This document shows positions 24,571 to 34,924 of a stretch of 64,000 nucleotides of DNA, in pieces. This DNA is from Saccharum officinarum (lineage: Eukaryota; Streptophyta; Magnoliopsida; Poales; Poaceae), in NCBI GenBank assembly GCA_020631735.1, contig CM036159.1:24157511-24221510 (forward strand), given 5' to 3'. Under the pieces are notes generated by a model, which was not told the origin of the DNA, ran no database searches, and saw nothing but the letters and a program-made list of their open reading frames with translations. A program made the translations under genes and the position numbers. Numbering within the stretch: the stretch's first letter is position 1; each line of letters opens with the position of its first letter.

Positions 24571-24658
24571 TCCCGGTTCGTGGCTGGAACCGGGACTAAA
24601 GCCCCTTTAGTCCCGGGCGGTGGCCAGGCCCTAGACTAAAGGTCCCTGGCCTATAAAG
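24571..24658 (+). promoter_or_regulatory. Internal promoter block with subterminal-type repeats and TATA
   Basis: AGTCCCGGTTCGTGGCTGG, CCGGGACTAAAG and CTTTAGTCCCGGG words lead into TATAAAG at 24652, then a CT-rich leader and a GC-rich stretch. The arrangement copies that before the transposase gene (18395-18640). It would drive the second gene, whose start codon is at 25395 after a probable leader intron ending TTTTTGCAG. Confidence 0.6.
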
Positions 24659-25310
24659 CCCCGCCTTCTTCCTCCTCCTCCCCACCCGCGCGCAGACACA
24701 CGAACCGCCACCTCGATCTCGATCTCCCGAGCACCGCCGCACGCCGCCCCGAGCGCCGCCCCGAGAACCACCGCGGGCCGCCAGGTTCGTCTTCGCGCGC
24801 GTCCGTTGGGCGCTGCTGCTACCCCAAGGCCGCTGCTGCTGTGCCCCATTGCCGGAGCCGAGCTGCTGCTTTCGGCGCCGGCGCCCGCCTACGGCGGATA
24901 TATATATATATATTTGCATCGATTATTCATGAACGATATGTATATTTTGGAAAAACTTAAGTTAATATACATGTTGTGTCCATTTTGGAAGCCTCAACCT
25001 TAGCACTTAATTTTGCATGATAATTGTGTTGACGTTATCATTTTAGCCCTTCTTCACTCTTCCTCACAACCTGCATATATATATCTAGGAAAACTATTAA
25101 ACCTGAAATTTGAATAGTTTTTTCATGAGTTAAAATTATCTATTTCAATTAAGAAATACAACTCGTGATAGACTTACTTGTTATTAGATGTATTAAGTTA
25201 GTAGGAGTTGGTCGATACCATTGCTGCATTATTATCTTGGTCTACACTTATATCCAGATGATATCCCACTAATATGTGTAAGTTGATCTCTTATGCTTAG
25301 TAATGCCTAA

Positions 25311-25381
25311 ACTCTAAACTGTAAACCCTAAACCCTAAACTCTAAACCCTAAACCCTGAACTGTAAACCCTAAACCCTAAA
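25311..25381 (+). repeat. Interstitial telobox array (AAACCCTAA-type)
   Basis: About ten AAACCCTAA/AAACTCTAA/AACTGTAA-like units lie in the last 85 bp of the presumed leader intron, directly before TTTTTGCAG and the start codon at 25395. Plant telomere repeats are TTTAGGG, so this is a telomere-like motif. In plants AAACCCTAA ('telobox') near start sites is a known cis-element bound by telomere-repeat-binding factors. The imperfect units argue against a recent telomere seed. Confidence 0.75.
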
Positions 25382-25394
25382 TATTTTTGCAGAA

Positions 25395-27157
25395 ATGTCT
25401 GACCCGAGAGAAGACGAAGAAATATTGTTGAACATGATCCGCGGTAGCGCTGAAGAAGGTCGTTATGACGATCGTGAAGGCAATGAGAACCCTGAGGGCA
25501 TCGATGACGGTTCTCAGTACTTGGTCGACCCGAATGACCAAGACAATGTTGGCGAGGTCTGTAATATATGTAGCCTCCTATGTTTATATACATGAAATTC
25601 AAAAAAATTCCTTTATTAATTGTCTTGTTTCTGCCTACATAGCCCTCTGTCTCAACAACAACCACAGGGACCAGCAGAAAAGTACGAGGCCCAAAGAAGC
25701 CGATGGAGGGCCGGTTGGTTATCACGGATTTTGATGAGAGAACAGGCCAACCACGTGGACCCCATGCAAGAGCCTTTGTCAACCACTTAGGGTATCTTGC
25801 CCGGGATAGGATCCTGATCAATGTCCGTGAATGGAAGAAAAATAAGCAACGCCCAGAAATCAGTTATGTCTCCGACCGTGACAAGGAACTAGTTTGGGGT
25901 GACGTGTTGCAACATTTCACGCTAGACACAAACGATGAACAGTTGAAGGAAAGAGTTCGGGATTGGTCTATGAAGAAGATGGCCACACAATTCCAGTGCT
26001 ATAAGAAGAATCTATATAACGACTATATCAAGAAGAACAAGACTCCAGATTTCAACTGTAAGCACTTTGTCAAGTTGCGGCCGTTTTGGGACGAGTTTGT
26101 ATAATTCAAGACGTCAGAAGAGGGTCAGCAACGGGCGAGAAGAAACCAAGAGAATGCCCGACACAAGACCTACCACCATAGGATTGGATCAGGTGGCTAC
26201 CCTACTGCCATTCCTAAGTGGGAAAAAGCCGAGCAAGAGCTAATTGATAGGGGGTTGGTGCCAGAATCCCTCAACTGGCCTGAGCGCGCCAAGCACTGGT
26301 TTTTCGCTCACGAAGGCCACCTGGACCTAGAGACCGAAAAGGTCGTGTATGGGGAACGCATCCAATCTGTAGCAGAAAGATTTCATCAAGCCCGCTCCGT
26401 CGCTCAAAGTGGAGAGTGGCAGCCGAACAGAGATAAAGATGAGCTGACATATGCCCTGGGGAACCCTAAGCACGGTGGACGGACGAGAGGCTATGGCTTC
26501 GTGTCGTGGGAGCATGTCTTCCCAAAGGACAGAGAAACTTATAGAAGCCACCAGAGAAAGAAGGAAGAGGACAGGGAACGGCTACGCCAGTTGGAGGAGG
26601 CTGTTATGAAGACCAGTGAAGTGGCTCGTAAGGCACTAGAGTGGGAGAAAGCGCTTAAGGCCACTATGAATGAGCAAATCAGAAAGGCCGTGGAGGAAGT
26701 TGTAAGTTCCCGCCTCTAGAGCTTGTCACAGCTGGCCACCAACATTAGCCCCGGCTCAGCTTAGTTGAATAGCAGTTGTGCTTCTACGGAGATGCCTGTG
26801 AGGCAAGATGATGACGTAGGGATGCGCTTCCCGGTGGATGACGTCACCGCTTCATTGACGTCTTGTGAGCTGCATATTCCAGAGGGGAATGCCACAGTCA
26901 AGGTGGCTACCAGTGTTATATCTCCTATCGACCCCACCAAGACACCAAGGATTTACTCGGTCGCAATACCACCCAGATATGCTAGTGTCTCAGTGGATAG
27001 AGTGGTCAAAGGCCATGAAAATGTGGCTCTGGATATCGAAGGTGGTGATGGGGAGAAGACCCTAGGTGAAGCAGAGAAGACATTCATATGTTGGAAGAAA
27101 CGATACATCATTATTCCTGGGGCGCCGCCACCACAACCGAACCCTAGGTGTGGATGA
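25395..27157 (+). pseudogene. CACTA second gene, 5' part (plant transposase-like), with stops
   Basis: Exon 1 (25395-25556) is acidic and ends GAG|GTCTGT. Exon 2 starts after CATAG at 25643, and the join keeps frame. It encodes a Ptta/En/Spm-type region: 'GPHARAFVNHLGYLARD', a W-rich segment with conserved K/R and 'FQCYKKNLYNDYIKK', then a charged coiled-coil-like stretch (26540-26710). The frame is broken by stops at 26102, 26717 and 26762, each of which could be a former glutamine codon (CAA/CAG to TAA/TAG). In related elements this region is thought to supply the DNA-binding or accessory transposition protein; that role is inferred. Confidence 0.7.
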
Positions 27158-27224
27158 TTGTGAACACAATTGCTTTTTAATAATTATGTATTGTATCTAA
27201 TTACGGTTCACTCATGTATATACC

Positions 27225-28326
27225 TTGTTCATTTTTTTTAAATCCATGACCTCCCCAAGTCCGTCTATCCATTCACCACATGACCACAGTGCCGTGGGAC
27301 ACGACGACGACGACGATTTCATACAAGCCGATAAGGTTGCATCCCCACCGCTGGTCGTATCTCCTCCACGACATACTTCAACGCCGTCAGCGGCCCAATC
27401 TCCTCCACAACAGCAGGCTCCAACCACGCCGCCGTCGCCTCCGCCAATGCCGACAACGGCCGCTTCATCGGCACCAGCTGGTCCATCGAGGAACAAGAGG
27501 CCCGCTGGCTCACAGAGATCGGTCCCACCACCTCTGCCGAAGAAACAAGTTATGGTCACAAAGATCCCAAAGATGACCAAGCTTCCATACGATAAGACTG
27601 ATGAAGAACTTAATGCTTCAGTCAAGGCAGAAGTGAAAGCGTTCTTCGAAAAGACCAAAGCTGACGCACGAGCAAAGCAAGAGAAGCCATACCTAATGTA
27701 TCCTCATGTAAAACTACGTCAAGTGGTGCAGGCTATGCAAGACGAGAAGCGTGCCGCTAGTAAAAAACCAGCGCCGCCACTATCAGACTATGAGCGTACT
27801 ATCACAAAGAAAATCAAGGAGGACAAAAAGAAACAGAAGGCGACCGAGAAAGATGTTGCACAGCTCGGCCAACAAGCGCAGCAATCAGTGCCGCCACTAG
27901 TGGTTGAGAATCAATATGGTTCCAACATGAACTTGATGCAAATGTCGGTACCTGATGATGTGGACTTAGATAAACTCGCCAAGTGGATGAATGTGAATGG
28001 GCTTTCATTTGAACAACTTCTCGGTTGGGAGGAACTGACAACTGTTAAAGAGGCCGAAGTTGTTGATGAATGGCAGAGGAAGTACGTATATGGCAGGAGT
28101 CTATACGACCCTGCAAAGGTAAAAAATCTTGGTACACGAATGTACAAGCTGCACGAATACTACTTGAGATTCTATGCACAACATCAAAGCGAACAATATC
28201 TGGGCGTCCAAGTCAGAGATCGTTACTACTTCTATGGAGATGACATCATCTGGGTACAGTTTAGTGAAATACACCAGCTTCTCTATATGGATGCTCTTGA
28301 CAAATCTCTCAAAGCTGCTACTGTCT
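27225..28326 (+). CDS. CACTA second gene, proline-rich linker exon
   Basis: Long open frame starting near 27247 and ending at a strong donor (CTGTCT|GTAAGT, 28327). The N-terminal 100 residues are proline/serine-rich with an aspartate run. Then comes a lysine/glutamate-rich helical stretch ending in 'WVQFSEIHQLLYMDALDKS', which precedes Ulp1 domains in related elements. The junction to the previous exon is not resolved, and the join to the next exon at 28407 does not keep frame with the best splice sites, so a small lesion is likely there. Confidence 0.55.
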
Positions 28327-28406
28327 GTAAGTGATTCTTCCTTTTAATCAATAATCTCACTCTAGCATATGTACGTATTCGTAATAACTATGCTCACGAT
28401 GTGCAG

Positions 28407-29317
28407 ACACATGATGAGAGAACTCATATTGAAACAAGACGATCGAATTGGTTTTATCGATCCGTATGTCGTGTACAAGGACACAAAGACTAAAGATCCA
28501 TTCAATTTAAAGATCAAGGAAATAGAGAAAAACCTCCGGAGGTTCTTTTATAACCAAAGGCATAAGGAGTTGATACTCTTCCCTTACAATATGGGGTAAA
28601 GTGTTGTGTTATATCATGTCTTAGTCAATCCAACATTAATATATATATAAGTTGACTCTATAAACAAATGCAGGGATCACTGGATACTCATTGAGATTAA
28701 GATCAAGGAACAAACTATAAATGTGTGGGACTCAATGAGAAAAGAGCTGGCAATGTACCAAGACATGATAGACATGATCCAGAGGTAAGTTCTATCATTC
28801 GTTAATTATCGTTGTCTGCTCCTTTAATTTACTATGCTATACCTAATCAACAACCGACTTATTGGACAGGGCTTGGGCTTGGCTACAACAAAGATATCGT
28901 ACGGATCTGAAAGTGCCACTCCCTCCTCCTATTCTACATAAGTGGGTGTCCAGACAACCGTACATAACCAATTTATGTGGATACTACGTTTGCGAGTACA
29001 TGCGGTGTAGCAAATTTACACCTGCTAAAGAGATGCTAAAAGTAAGTAACATGTGCATACAGTAAATTCATATCTTATTTATTTGTTGAAACTAAATAAA
29101 TCTTATGTATATTAATATATTTTTCTTTAATTAATGCAAATGGAAGGAGTGTGAATTGAAAGAACAAGTGTTCAAGCACACAATACTCGTCGCAATCCAG
29201 GAGACGATCGCAGGTTTCATCAACGATCATGTCATCCCGGAAGACGGTGAGTTCCACCACAACCCTAGGTTAAATTTGAAGAGTCCAAAAAAGAACGAAC
29301 ACTTGTATGAGCTTTGA
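28407..29317 (+). CDS. CACTA-borne Ulp1/C48-type cysteine protease domain, four exons
   Basis: Exons 28407-28595, 28674-28784, 28870-29041 and 29147-29317 have good donors (GGTAAA, GGTAAGT, GTAAGT) and AG acceptors, and the last three joins stay in frame to a TGA. Protease landmarks: HWILIEI (catalytic His), NVWDS (Asp) and RQPYITNLCGYYVCEYM with the nucleophile Cys in LCG. C48 proteases remove SUMO-like modifiers, and such domains are known in some plant CACTA and Mutator elements. Here it is the 3' end of the second gene. The catalytic residues look intact although upstream exons contain stops, so translation as a full protein is doubtful. Confidence 0.75.
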
Positions 29318-29629
29318 GTGACGGACAAACATTTGTGTAACTCATTAACCGAGACCGAACACTAGATTACTTGTATATTATTGTAAATGTAATGTGTATG
29401 TACGTATATGTATAGCTCTATAATATATATATATATAGTTTCATACTTTATTTGTGTGCAATAATAACGCTCTCGTATAGGTGCAACGTATACGGATAGT
29501 AGCAGCGAAGAATAAATTGGAAAACAATATAACTGAAAACCATAATCAATAATGAATTGGAAATAAAAAGGAAAAAGAAAAAAAAACCTTTAGTAACCTA
29601 GGTGTTGTGCCACGTCGATGTCTGACAGC

Positions 29630-29770
29630 ACCTTTAGTCCCGGTTGGTATTACCAACCGGGACTAAAGGGAGACCTTGGGCCTGAGAACCAGGACTAAAG
29701 GTGGGACATTTAGTTCTGAAACTTTAGTCCCGACTCGCAGCCCGGGATTAGAGGTCCTTTTAGACCGGGA
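29630..29770. repeat. Right subterminal hairpin repeats of the CACTA
   Basis: CTTTAGTCCCGGTTGG and CCAACCGGGACTAAAG form a hairpin around 29634-29668, followed by further CCGGGACTA words up to the right TIR. It mirrors the left end. Confidence 0.8.
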
Positions 29771-29872
29771 CTACGGCCCGTCGTGCAGCAGTAGTCGTCT
29801 CGCTTGTCGGTCAATCAATCGATCTAGTAACCTCGGCTAGCTGCTGCTGCGTGGCCGGACGACGACGCCCAT

Positions 29873-30028
29873 ATGCTACGTACGGCGGGCGATTATATAT
29901 TGATTTGGATGAACGATCGACCGGCAGTTCAGCGGATCACACACACCTTTATGCTACGTACGGTGGGCGATTATATTGATTTGGATGAACGATCGACCGG
30001 CAGTTCAGCGGATCACACACAACTTTAT
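29873..30028. repeat. 78-bp tandem duplication flanking the CACTA
   Basis: 'atgctacgtacggcgggcg' at 29873 recurs at 29951 with 'gatttggatgaacgatcgac' following. The copies differ by a short indel and a few bases. The open frame at 29873-30136 spans it and is not thought to be a gene. Confidence 0.8.
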
Positions 30029-30453
30029 AGTAGGATATTTTATTTTCCTTTTCGGGTCCAGAGGGGTCGTGAAGTCTGTTTAGGATTGCACGTGCGTGAG
30101 ATTGAGTTACGAACGTTTACAACTTATAAGATGTAAGATCACGTATGACGGAGGGATCGTATAGCACGAAGTCCAGATCCAACAGTTATTATACAGGAAG
30201 ACCCGCTCAAAAAAAAACTCGTTCTTTCACGGTAGGATAGACTCTAGGAGTTGCTCATGCTCTAAGCACAACGGATGGACCACTGCATTCATGGGCCTGG
30301 TTGCTCCAATCCGCTAGGCACAGGCCCAGATCGTCCACTATGGAAAATGGATCCATCTTGTCTTTTCCTAGGCCCAGTGGGGTTGGTTTTGCTTTGCCTT
30401 TGCGTCACAGCGTCGTCAGTCGTCTTCGACGCAAGGGGAATCAGGAATTCAGG

Positions 30454-31135
30454 ATGCGGCTCTCCTTCCCCCTTGTCGCCGGCGCCGTCGTGTGAGTATC
30501 TCGATTCCCCATCTCTCACCCGTACGGCTGCACCATCCTCTTCATGGATGTCACGCGGCGTCTCTAGCCAGCCCGATGCCGATCTAGACGCGCCTATCGA
30601 GTTGCTGCTCCACTGCACCATCCGATTTCAGGTGCCCTTGTAGTCCCAGTGTCCTCTGGTGTAGATGGAACTCTGACCTCGCTTACTGCCGGGGTAGGTG
30701 CTGTAGTCCCCGTGCGTAGCGCGAAAGGGTTGCGGGTGTCAGTCACAGCTCTGATTAGGTGCGCGGGAAGCTTCGCTGGGCACACATCTGGGCAATGGCA
30801 GTAGGTTGCTCTTGCTGTGTTAGGTAGTACCTGACCCATTCTCATCGCGTGTAAGGAACAGGAATATCTGTTCTCACTTCTCAGTTATGAAGTTTGGCCT
30901 GGTCATGGTTCTAGCATCAATACACATCCCTTATTCCCATTTTTCATATGTTTGCTGCTTTGGTGTTAATTGTTGTATATGACTTTGCAATCCGAGCTTG
31001 AAACCTATATTCTAATATTCATGTTATACTCCATGTCCCCACCATGTTACAAAATGCTTTTAGTGTGAGATGTATTTTAGCCAATGGGGTTCCTATATCC
31101 TCTGCCTACCCCAACTTGCTTGGGACAAAAGGCTA

Positions 31136-31169
<34 letters not shown>

Positions 31170-32836
31170 CCTATATCCTCTAAAATTGGTCATCGACACA
31201 TCCTTTTACCCTGAATGAAACGCCATCTAATTCATTGTGGTCACTCATTTTTGGTCAACTTATTCCTCAGCCAGTGAATATTTAGCAGAACTGAATAAAT
31301 TCAATGATTCAAGTATTCAACTAGTAATTTGATATGGATTAAACATACTATTGAAGGACGTGTCAATTTTTTCCACTTTCAACACATCAAATAGTTCCCC
31401 TAGTCTGCAGTCTGCAGGATATCATACTAATTTGATGCTGACTCATAAATCAGTAACCCAGCAGTTTCTGTTTGGTAACTTGATGGCAAATTAACAAACC
31501 TCACCAGGTTCCTAATAATAATAAAAGCAAAATATAGCATATATAGCTAAATGGGGGAACTGCCTTTTGGATTTCGGTTTCAGTTATTTTGTTTTAGAGA
31601 TGAGCTATGAGATACTACCAACTCGAGAATTGTGTATGCATATTCTATTTGATCAGGGACCAATAATACTTATATGAAAAAAGAGCACTGTTAGAAAACG
31701 GCTGTTGCAAATCTTCATGGCTAGGATAGTAAAATCAGCACAGCTGAATGAGATGTGTTAGCCAGGCAGAATCCATTTCCAGAAAATCACTTAGGATATT
31801 CTGTAAGAAAAGTATAATATATTTACTTTTAGTTTGACCAAATGATTAAATGGTGATGTTACTGTGATCACTTAAGTACCTGGCTTTGCAAGAACACTTT
31901 TCCATTTTTCCATGTAGCAACTGAATAACTGAATTGAACAGACTCTAGGAATGATTGAGATGATATGGCATCTTCTGTGCATGGTTGAGTTTCTGATATC
32001 ATAAAAGGCTACAACATGAGTTTCTAACCTTTGGCCCAGGCACAAGTTTAGCTTTAGGTAATTTGTTTTGGAGTAGTTATGGTGTGTGCATTGATGATAA
32101 CTTTTATGTGCATAACTGCAAGAGCATCATTTATATTTGATTTCAACCTAGAGTTGTAAAAGTTGAGATCCCTTTGACATTGAAGAATTTTGTGGACTGC
32201 AACATGATCGAACTATGCATGGCCCTTTGATTACTTCATGTAGTTGCTATTGATTCTAAAATAAGTGTTTTACTAGTGTGGGCACGAGTTTTTCAGTAGA
32301 TCATCTGATGAAATCTGCTCTTGGAATCTGAAAGTAAGGGTAGCAGAGTTGTCATCATATAAACTTGGTAGTTGGCAGCTCATGAAGTCAAGCACTCAAG
32401 CTTGTAGCGATATTTGTACTGCTGTGACAATATCATGAAGAATTTGTTTGGCATCCATATAAATATATAGTTTATCTTGCAATGGTGTTTCCTTGTGCTG
32501 ACTAGGGTTTGTACATAGCAATAGCAATTATGCTTTGTGCCCACTGTCCATTTCTCTTTTGTTTCCTTAGTTGTCCTTGCCAAAAGAAGCCCTGTTTATT
32601 GGTGTGTTCGTTGGCTACAGTCGCAATTGCATATCTGTTTATTATGTTGGCAGCATAATCTGCTATTGCTGTCTAGCTTATCTTGATGTTCGTAGTTATT
32701 CTTTCGTCTTTCCTACAAATGTTACAGGATCGGAGTGATTTCTGGGAATGTTATATTTGGGCCACCACTTCAGAAGTACTGGGCAGAGAAGCAGCAGCAA
32801 GAGGCAGCAAAAGAAGGCCAGACTGGTTCAACCTGA
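30454..32836 (+). CDS. Two-exon gene for a 48-residue single-TM protein
   Basis: Exon 1 is 30454-30491 (ATGCGGCTCTCC..., donor GT|GTGAGT) and exon 2 is 32728-32836 (acceptor TTACAG, stop TGA). The 147 nt join in frame. The peptide starts MRLSFPLVAGAVVIGVISGN, a hydrophobic, glycine-spaced membrane segment. It continues with VIFGPPLQKYWAEKQQQEAA and a short polar tail rich in K, E and Q. The intron is 2236 bp and contains a truncated LINE. The structure suggests a small mitochondrial or other organelle membrane protein with a helical tail, but I do not recognise the family by name. The 5' leader probably begins around 30300-30400 and the 3' UTR runs to about 33140. The strong splice sites and clean frame make chance unlikely. 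Confidence 0.7.
31104..31166 (+). mobile_element. 63-bp 5'-truncated RTE-type LINE tail
   Basis: CCCCAACTTGCTTGGGAC followed by AAAGGCTATG and a (TTG)n tail is the 3' end typical of plant RTE LINEs. It is flanked by perfect 15-bp target duplications GTTCCTATATCCTCT (31089-31103 and 31167-31181). It sits in the intron of the 48-residue protein gene. Confidence 0.75.
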
Positions 32837-33332
32837 CAGAATGCCCTCCCCTTCTGCAGTTACATGGATTAAACACTGAATGATGATGTCCATACAAATG
32901 TGTACTCCTTGCCTCCCTGGTCCTGAGCTAGCATCACGTTTTGTTAGCACTGGTTACATTAGTTGCCCTAATTTTCGGTGCTGGAAGAAGACATCGTGCA
33001 ATGCACAGACTGATTTGAAATCCACACTCTTTTTGCATACCTTCGTATGCAGGTTGATCTCGTAGCTATAGATGTCAAGATCACATGGTTGGATGTCCTG
33101 TATCTGTGGATTTTACTTTTAAAAACATCTGTGGCTTGCCTCTATATATCATGGCTTCTGAATCTTGCTTGGCCGACCGTTCCTAAGAATTCCGGCCCAA
33201 ATGGGCTTTCTCGGAATACGGCTCGGCCCTTTCCAGTACAGCCTCCACCGCTTTCTGAACACGAAGTCGAAAGGACGCGATATTGCAGAAGGTCGTCCCC
33301 TCCCCGCGCATTCACCAACCCTTGCCGCCCAT

Positions 33333-33353
33333 GAGTTCAAAAAAAAAAAAAAA
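33333..33353 (+). mobile_element. Poly(A) micro-retroposition with 16-bp target duplication
   Basis: GAGTTC plus an A-run is flanked by identical AACCCTTGCCGCCCAT copies (33317-33332 and 33354-33369). This is the signature of LINE-type target-primed insertion of an almost empty poly(A) end. It lies in the probable 5' UTR of the EVE-domain gene, about 80 bp before its start codon. Confidence 0.65.
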
Positions 33354-33446
33354 AACCCTTGCCGCCCATTTTCCCGCTAAAACAAGAACCTTTGCCTCCT
33401 CCGGCGACTCGCCGGATCCCTGAACCTGGAGTGAACCCCGCACAGG

Positions 33447-33989
33447 ATGCCGAGGAAAGCAAAACCTGCCGCCCAAGCCACCGCGGCCGTCGCTGCCGCC
33501 ACCGGCGTCCAGTACTAGCTTCTGAAGACGGAGCCGGGCGAGTGGTCGTGGTCCGACCAGGCGCGCGCCCCGGGCGGCGTGGCGCCGTGGGACGGCGTCC
33601 GGAACCGCCAGGCCATGAACAACCTCCGCGCCATGCGGCCGGGAGACCGCTGTCTGTTCTACCACTCCGGTGCCGGCGCTGCCTCCCGCCGCGTCGTCGG
33701 CGTCGTCGAGGTCGTCCGGCCCTGGTACGAGGGCGATGGCGAGGGCAAGGAGGCGGCAGCCGGTGGCGCCGTGGACGTGCGGGCGGTTGGAGAGTTCCGG
33801 AACCCCGTCCCTCTGGGTGACATCAAGAAAGCGGCGGGCGAGGTGGAGGAGATGAAGGGCTTCGCGCTGCTCCGGCAGGCGCGGCTATCGGTGATGCCCG
33901 TGCCGGCGAGGATCTGGGATTGGATTTGCGACGCGGGAGGGGGCTTCGTGCAAGACGGTGAGGTTGAGGATGAGGAAGAAGAGGTTTGA
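33447..33989 (+). pseudogene. EVE-domain (THYN1-like) gene with premature stop
   Basis: From ATG at 33447 the frame reads MPRKAKPAAQATAAVAAATG, then VQY, a TAG at 33516 (codon 24), and LLKTEPGEWSWSDQ. It continues through RNRQAMNNLRAMRPGDRCLF, YHS, 'VVGVVEVVRPWYEG' and 'LRQARLSVMPVPARIW' to an acidic tail and TGA at 33987. EVE proteins normally have YWLLKTEP at this point, so a TGG tryptophan codon has become TAG. The family (thymocyte nuclear protein 1) is a PUA-like fold, nuclear, and implicated in reading modified bases. The rest of the 180-codon frame is intact, and no good in-frame ATG lies between the stop and 33613. It is either a recent null allele, a consensus error, or a gene using another start. 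Confidence 0.75.
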
Positions 33990-34800
33990 TGCTGCAAATG
34001 TGAAGGTACACGGCCTGATTTTACTGAGCAACAAAGGACTTGATTTGTATTTGGGTACATTTGTAGTATTTCTGTAAACTGTGTGCTTATCTTGACATCT
34101 TGTAGAACCAAGTTGCTTCTGGTGCCGGGTGACATGAGCAACTGCAGTTGCAAGGCGGCATTTTGTGGAGTCCTTTTGGCCTGCGAGGGTTTGCTAGTTT
34201 TGAAGAGGCATTCATGTTTCTTCAGGTGTTTGTCATCTCGGCACAGAAGTGCCCAACAAGAATGTAGTTACTAGTTGATCTATGTAACTTCTATGGTCGA
34301 TGTAGCTGGAGTAGCTTGGATCTATGAAGTACTCGAGCTATTGCACGATAGCTTGTGACTCACTATAACTGGATATCTACTTGCTGCTCTGTATGGACAG
34401 TCTGATGCAGTTCACTGAAGTTTCAGTCAGGTTGTTCGTATTTTTTATGCTATCGAATATCGTTAATTGACAATTATTACTGATTATATTACCCTACAGC
34501 GCACACTGTGAACTGCAGGGCGCACATTGACGCACTCCCCACTTCCTGTGCACAGACAGTTCCTTTGCGACTGTTCAGTTACCAATCGAAGTAAAATGCA
34601 GAATAATTATGTATCGTGTGATGAAGTGTGCTATGTCAAGCTGTCCACTCGAGTGAGGCTGGAAATACAGAATTGGAGTTGATGCTCGCAATTTCCTCGC
34701 AGGGTGAGGGCGGGGAAAAGGGACTACGGTGCTCATGTGAGATGCAGCTGTTGTAGTTTATAATGCAGGCACAAATGTGGTTGGTCAGCTGAGCTCTGAA
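33990..34800. other. 3' UTR of the EVE gene and intergenic DNA
   Basis: AT-rich, with no domain. The first 300 bp probably form the EVE gene's 3' UTR. No clear polyadenylation signal was chosen. Confidence 0.4.
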
Positions 34801-34924
34801 CATATACGCAGTGGCGGACGCAGCGGGTAGTCCAGGTAGGCCCGGGACTACCCGCCGCCGGGCAGCTCGCCAAGGACTCCAGGGCCGCATCCATGGCCGA
34901 CCTCCTTCCACCCCTGATCTCCGC

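Larger units (their letters stand above)
18335..29793 (+). mobile_element. Near-complete CACTA (En/Spm-type) DNA transposon, about 11.5 kb
   Basis: The left end CACTGCTACACAACTGACC and the reverse complement of the right end TACTGCTGCACGACGGGCC match at 14 of 19 positions. They are flanked by GTT and GTC, a possible decayed 3-bp target duplication. Subterminal TTTAGTCCCGG hairpins follow at both ends. Inside lie a TNP2-type transposase gene (19272-22620) and a second gene (25395-29317) ending in a C48/Ulp1-type protease domain, both in the plus direction. Both coding regions carry stops, so this copy is probably not autonomous. Confidence 0.85.

Noticed and set aside
25311..25381. Telomere-like repeats as a sign of a chromosome end or fusion
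   Set aside because: The units are degenerate, few, and lie inside a CACTA element just before a start codon.
30275..30643. 122-codon plus-strand frame
   Set aside because: It overlaps the leader and first exon of the micro-protein gene in another frame and lacks a domain.
33359..33820. 153-codon arginine/proline-rich frame
   Set aside because: Alternative frame over the EVE-domain gene.
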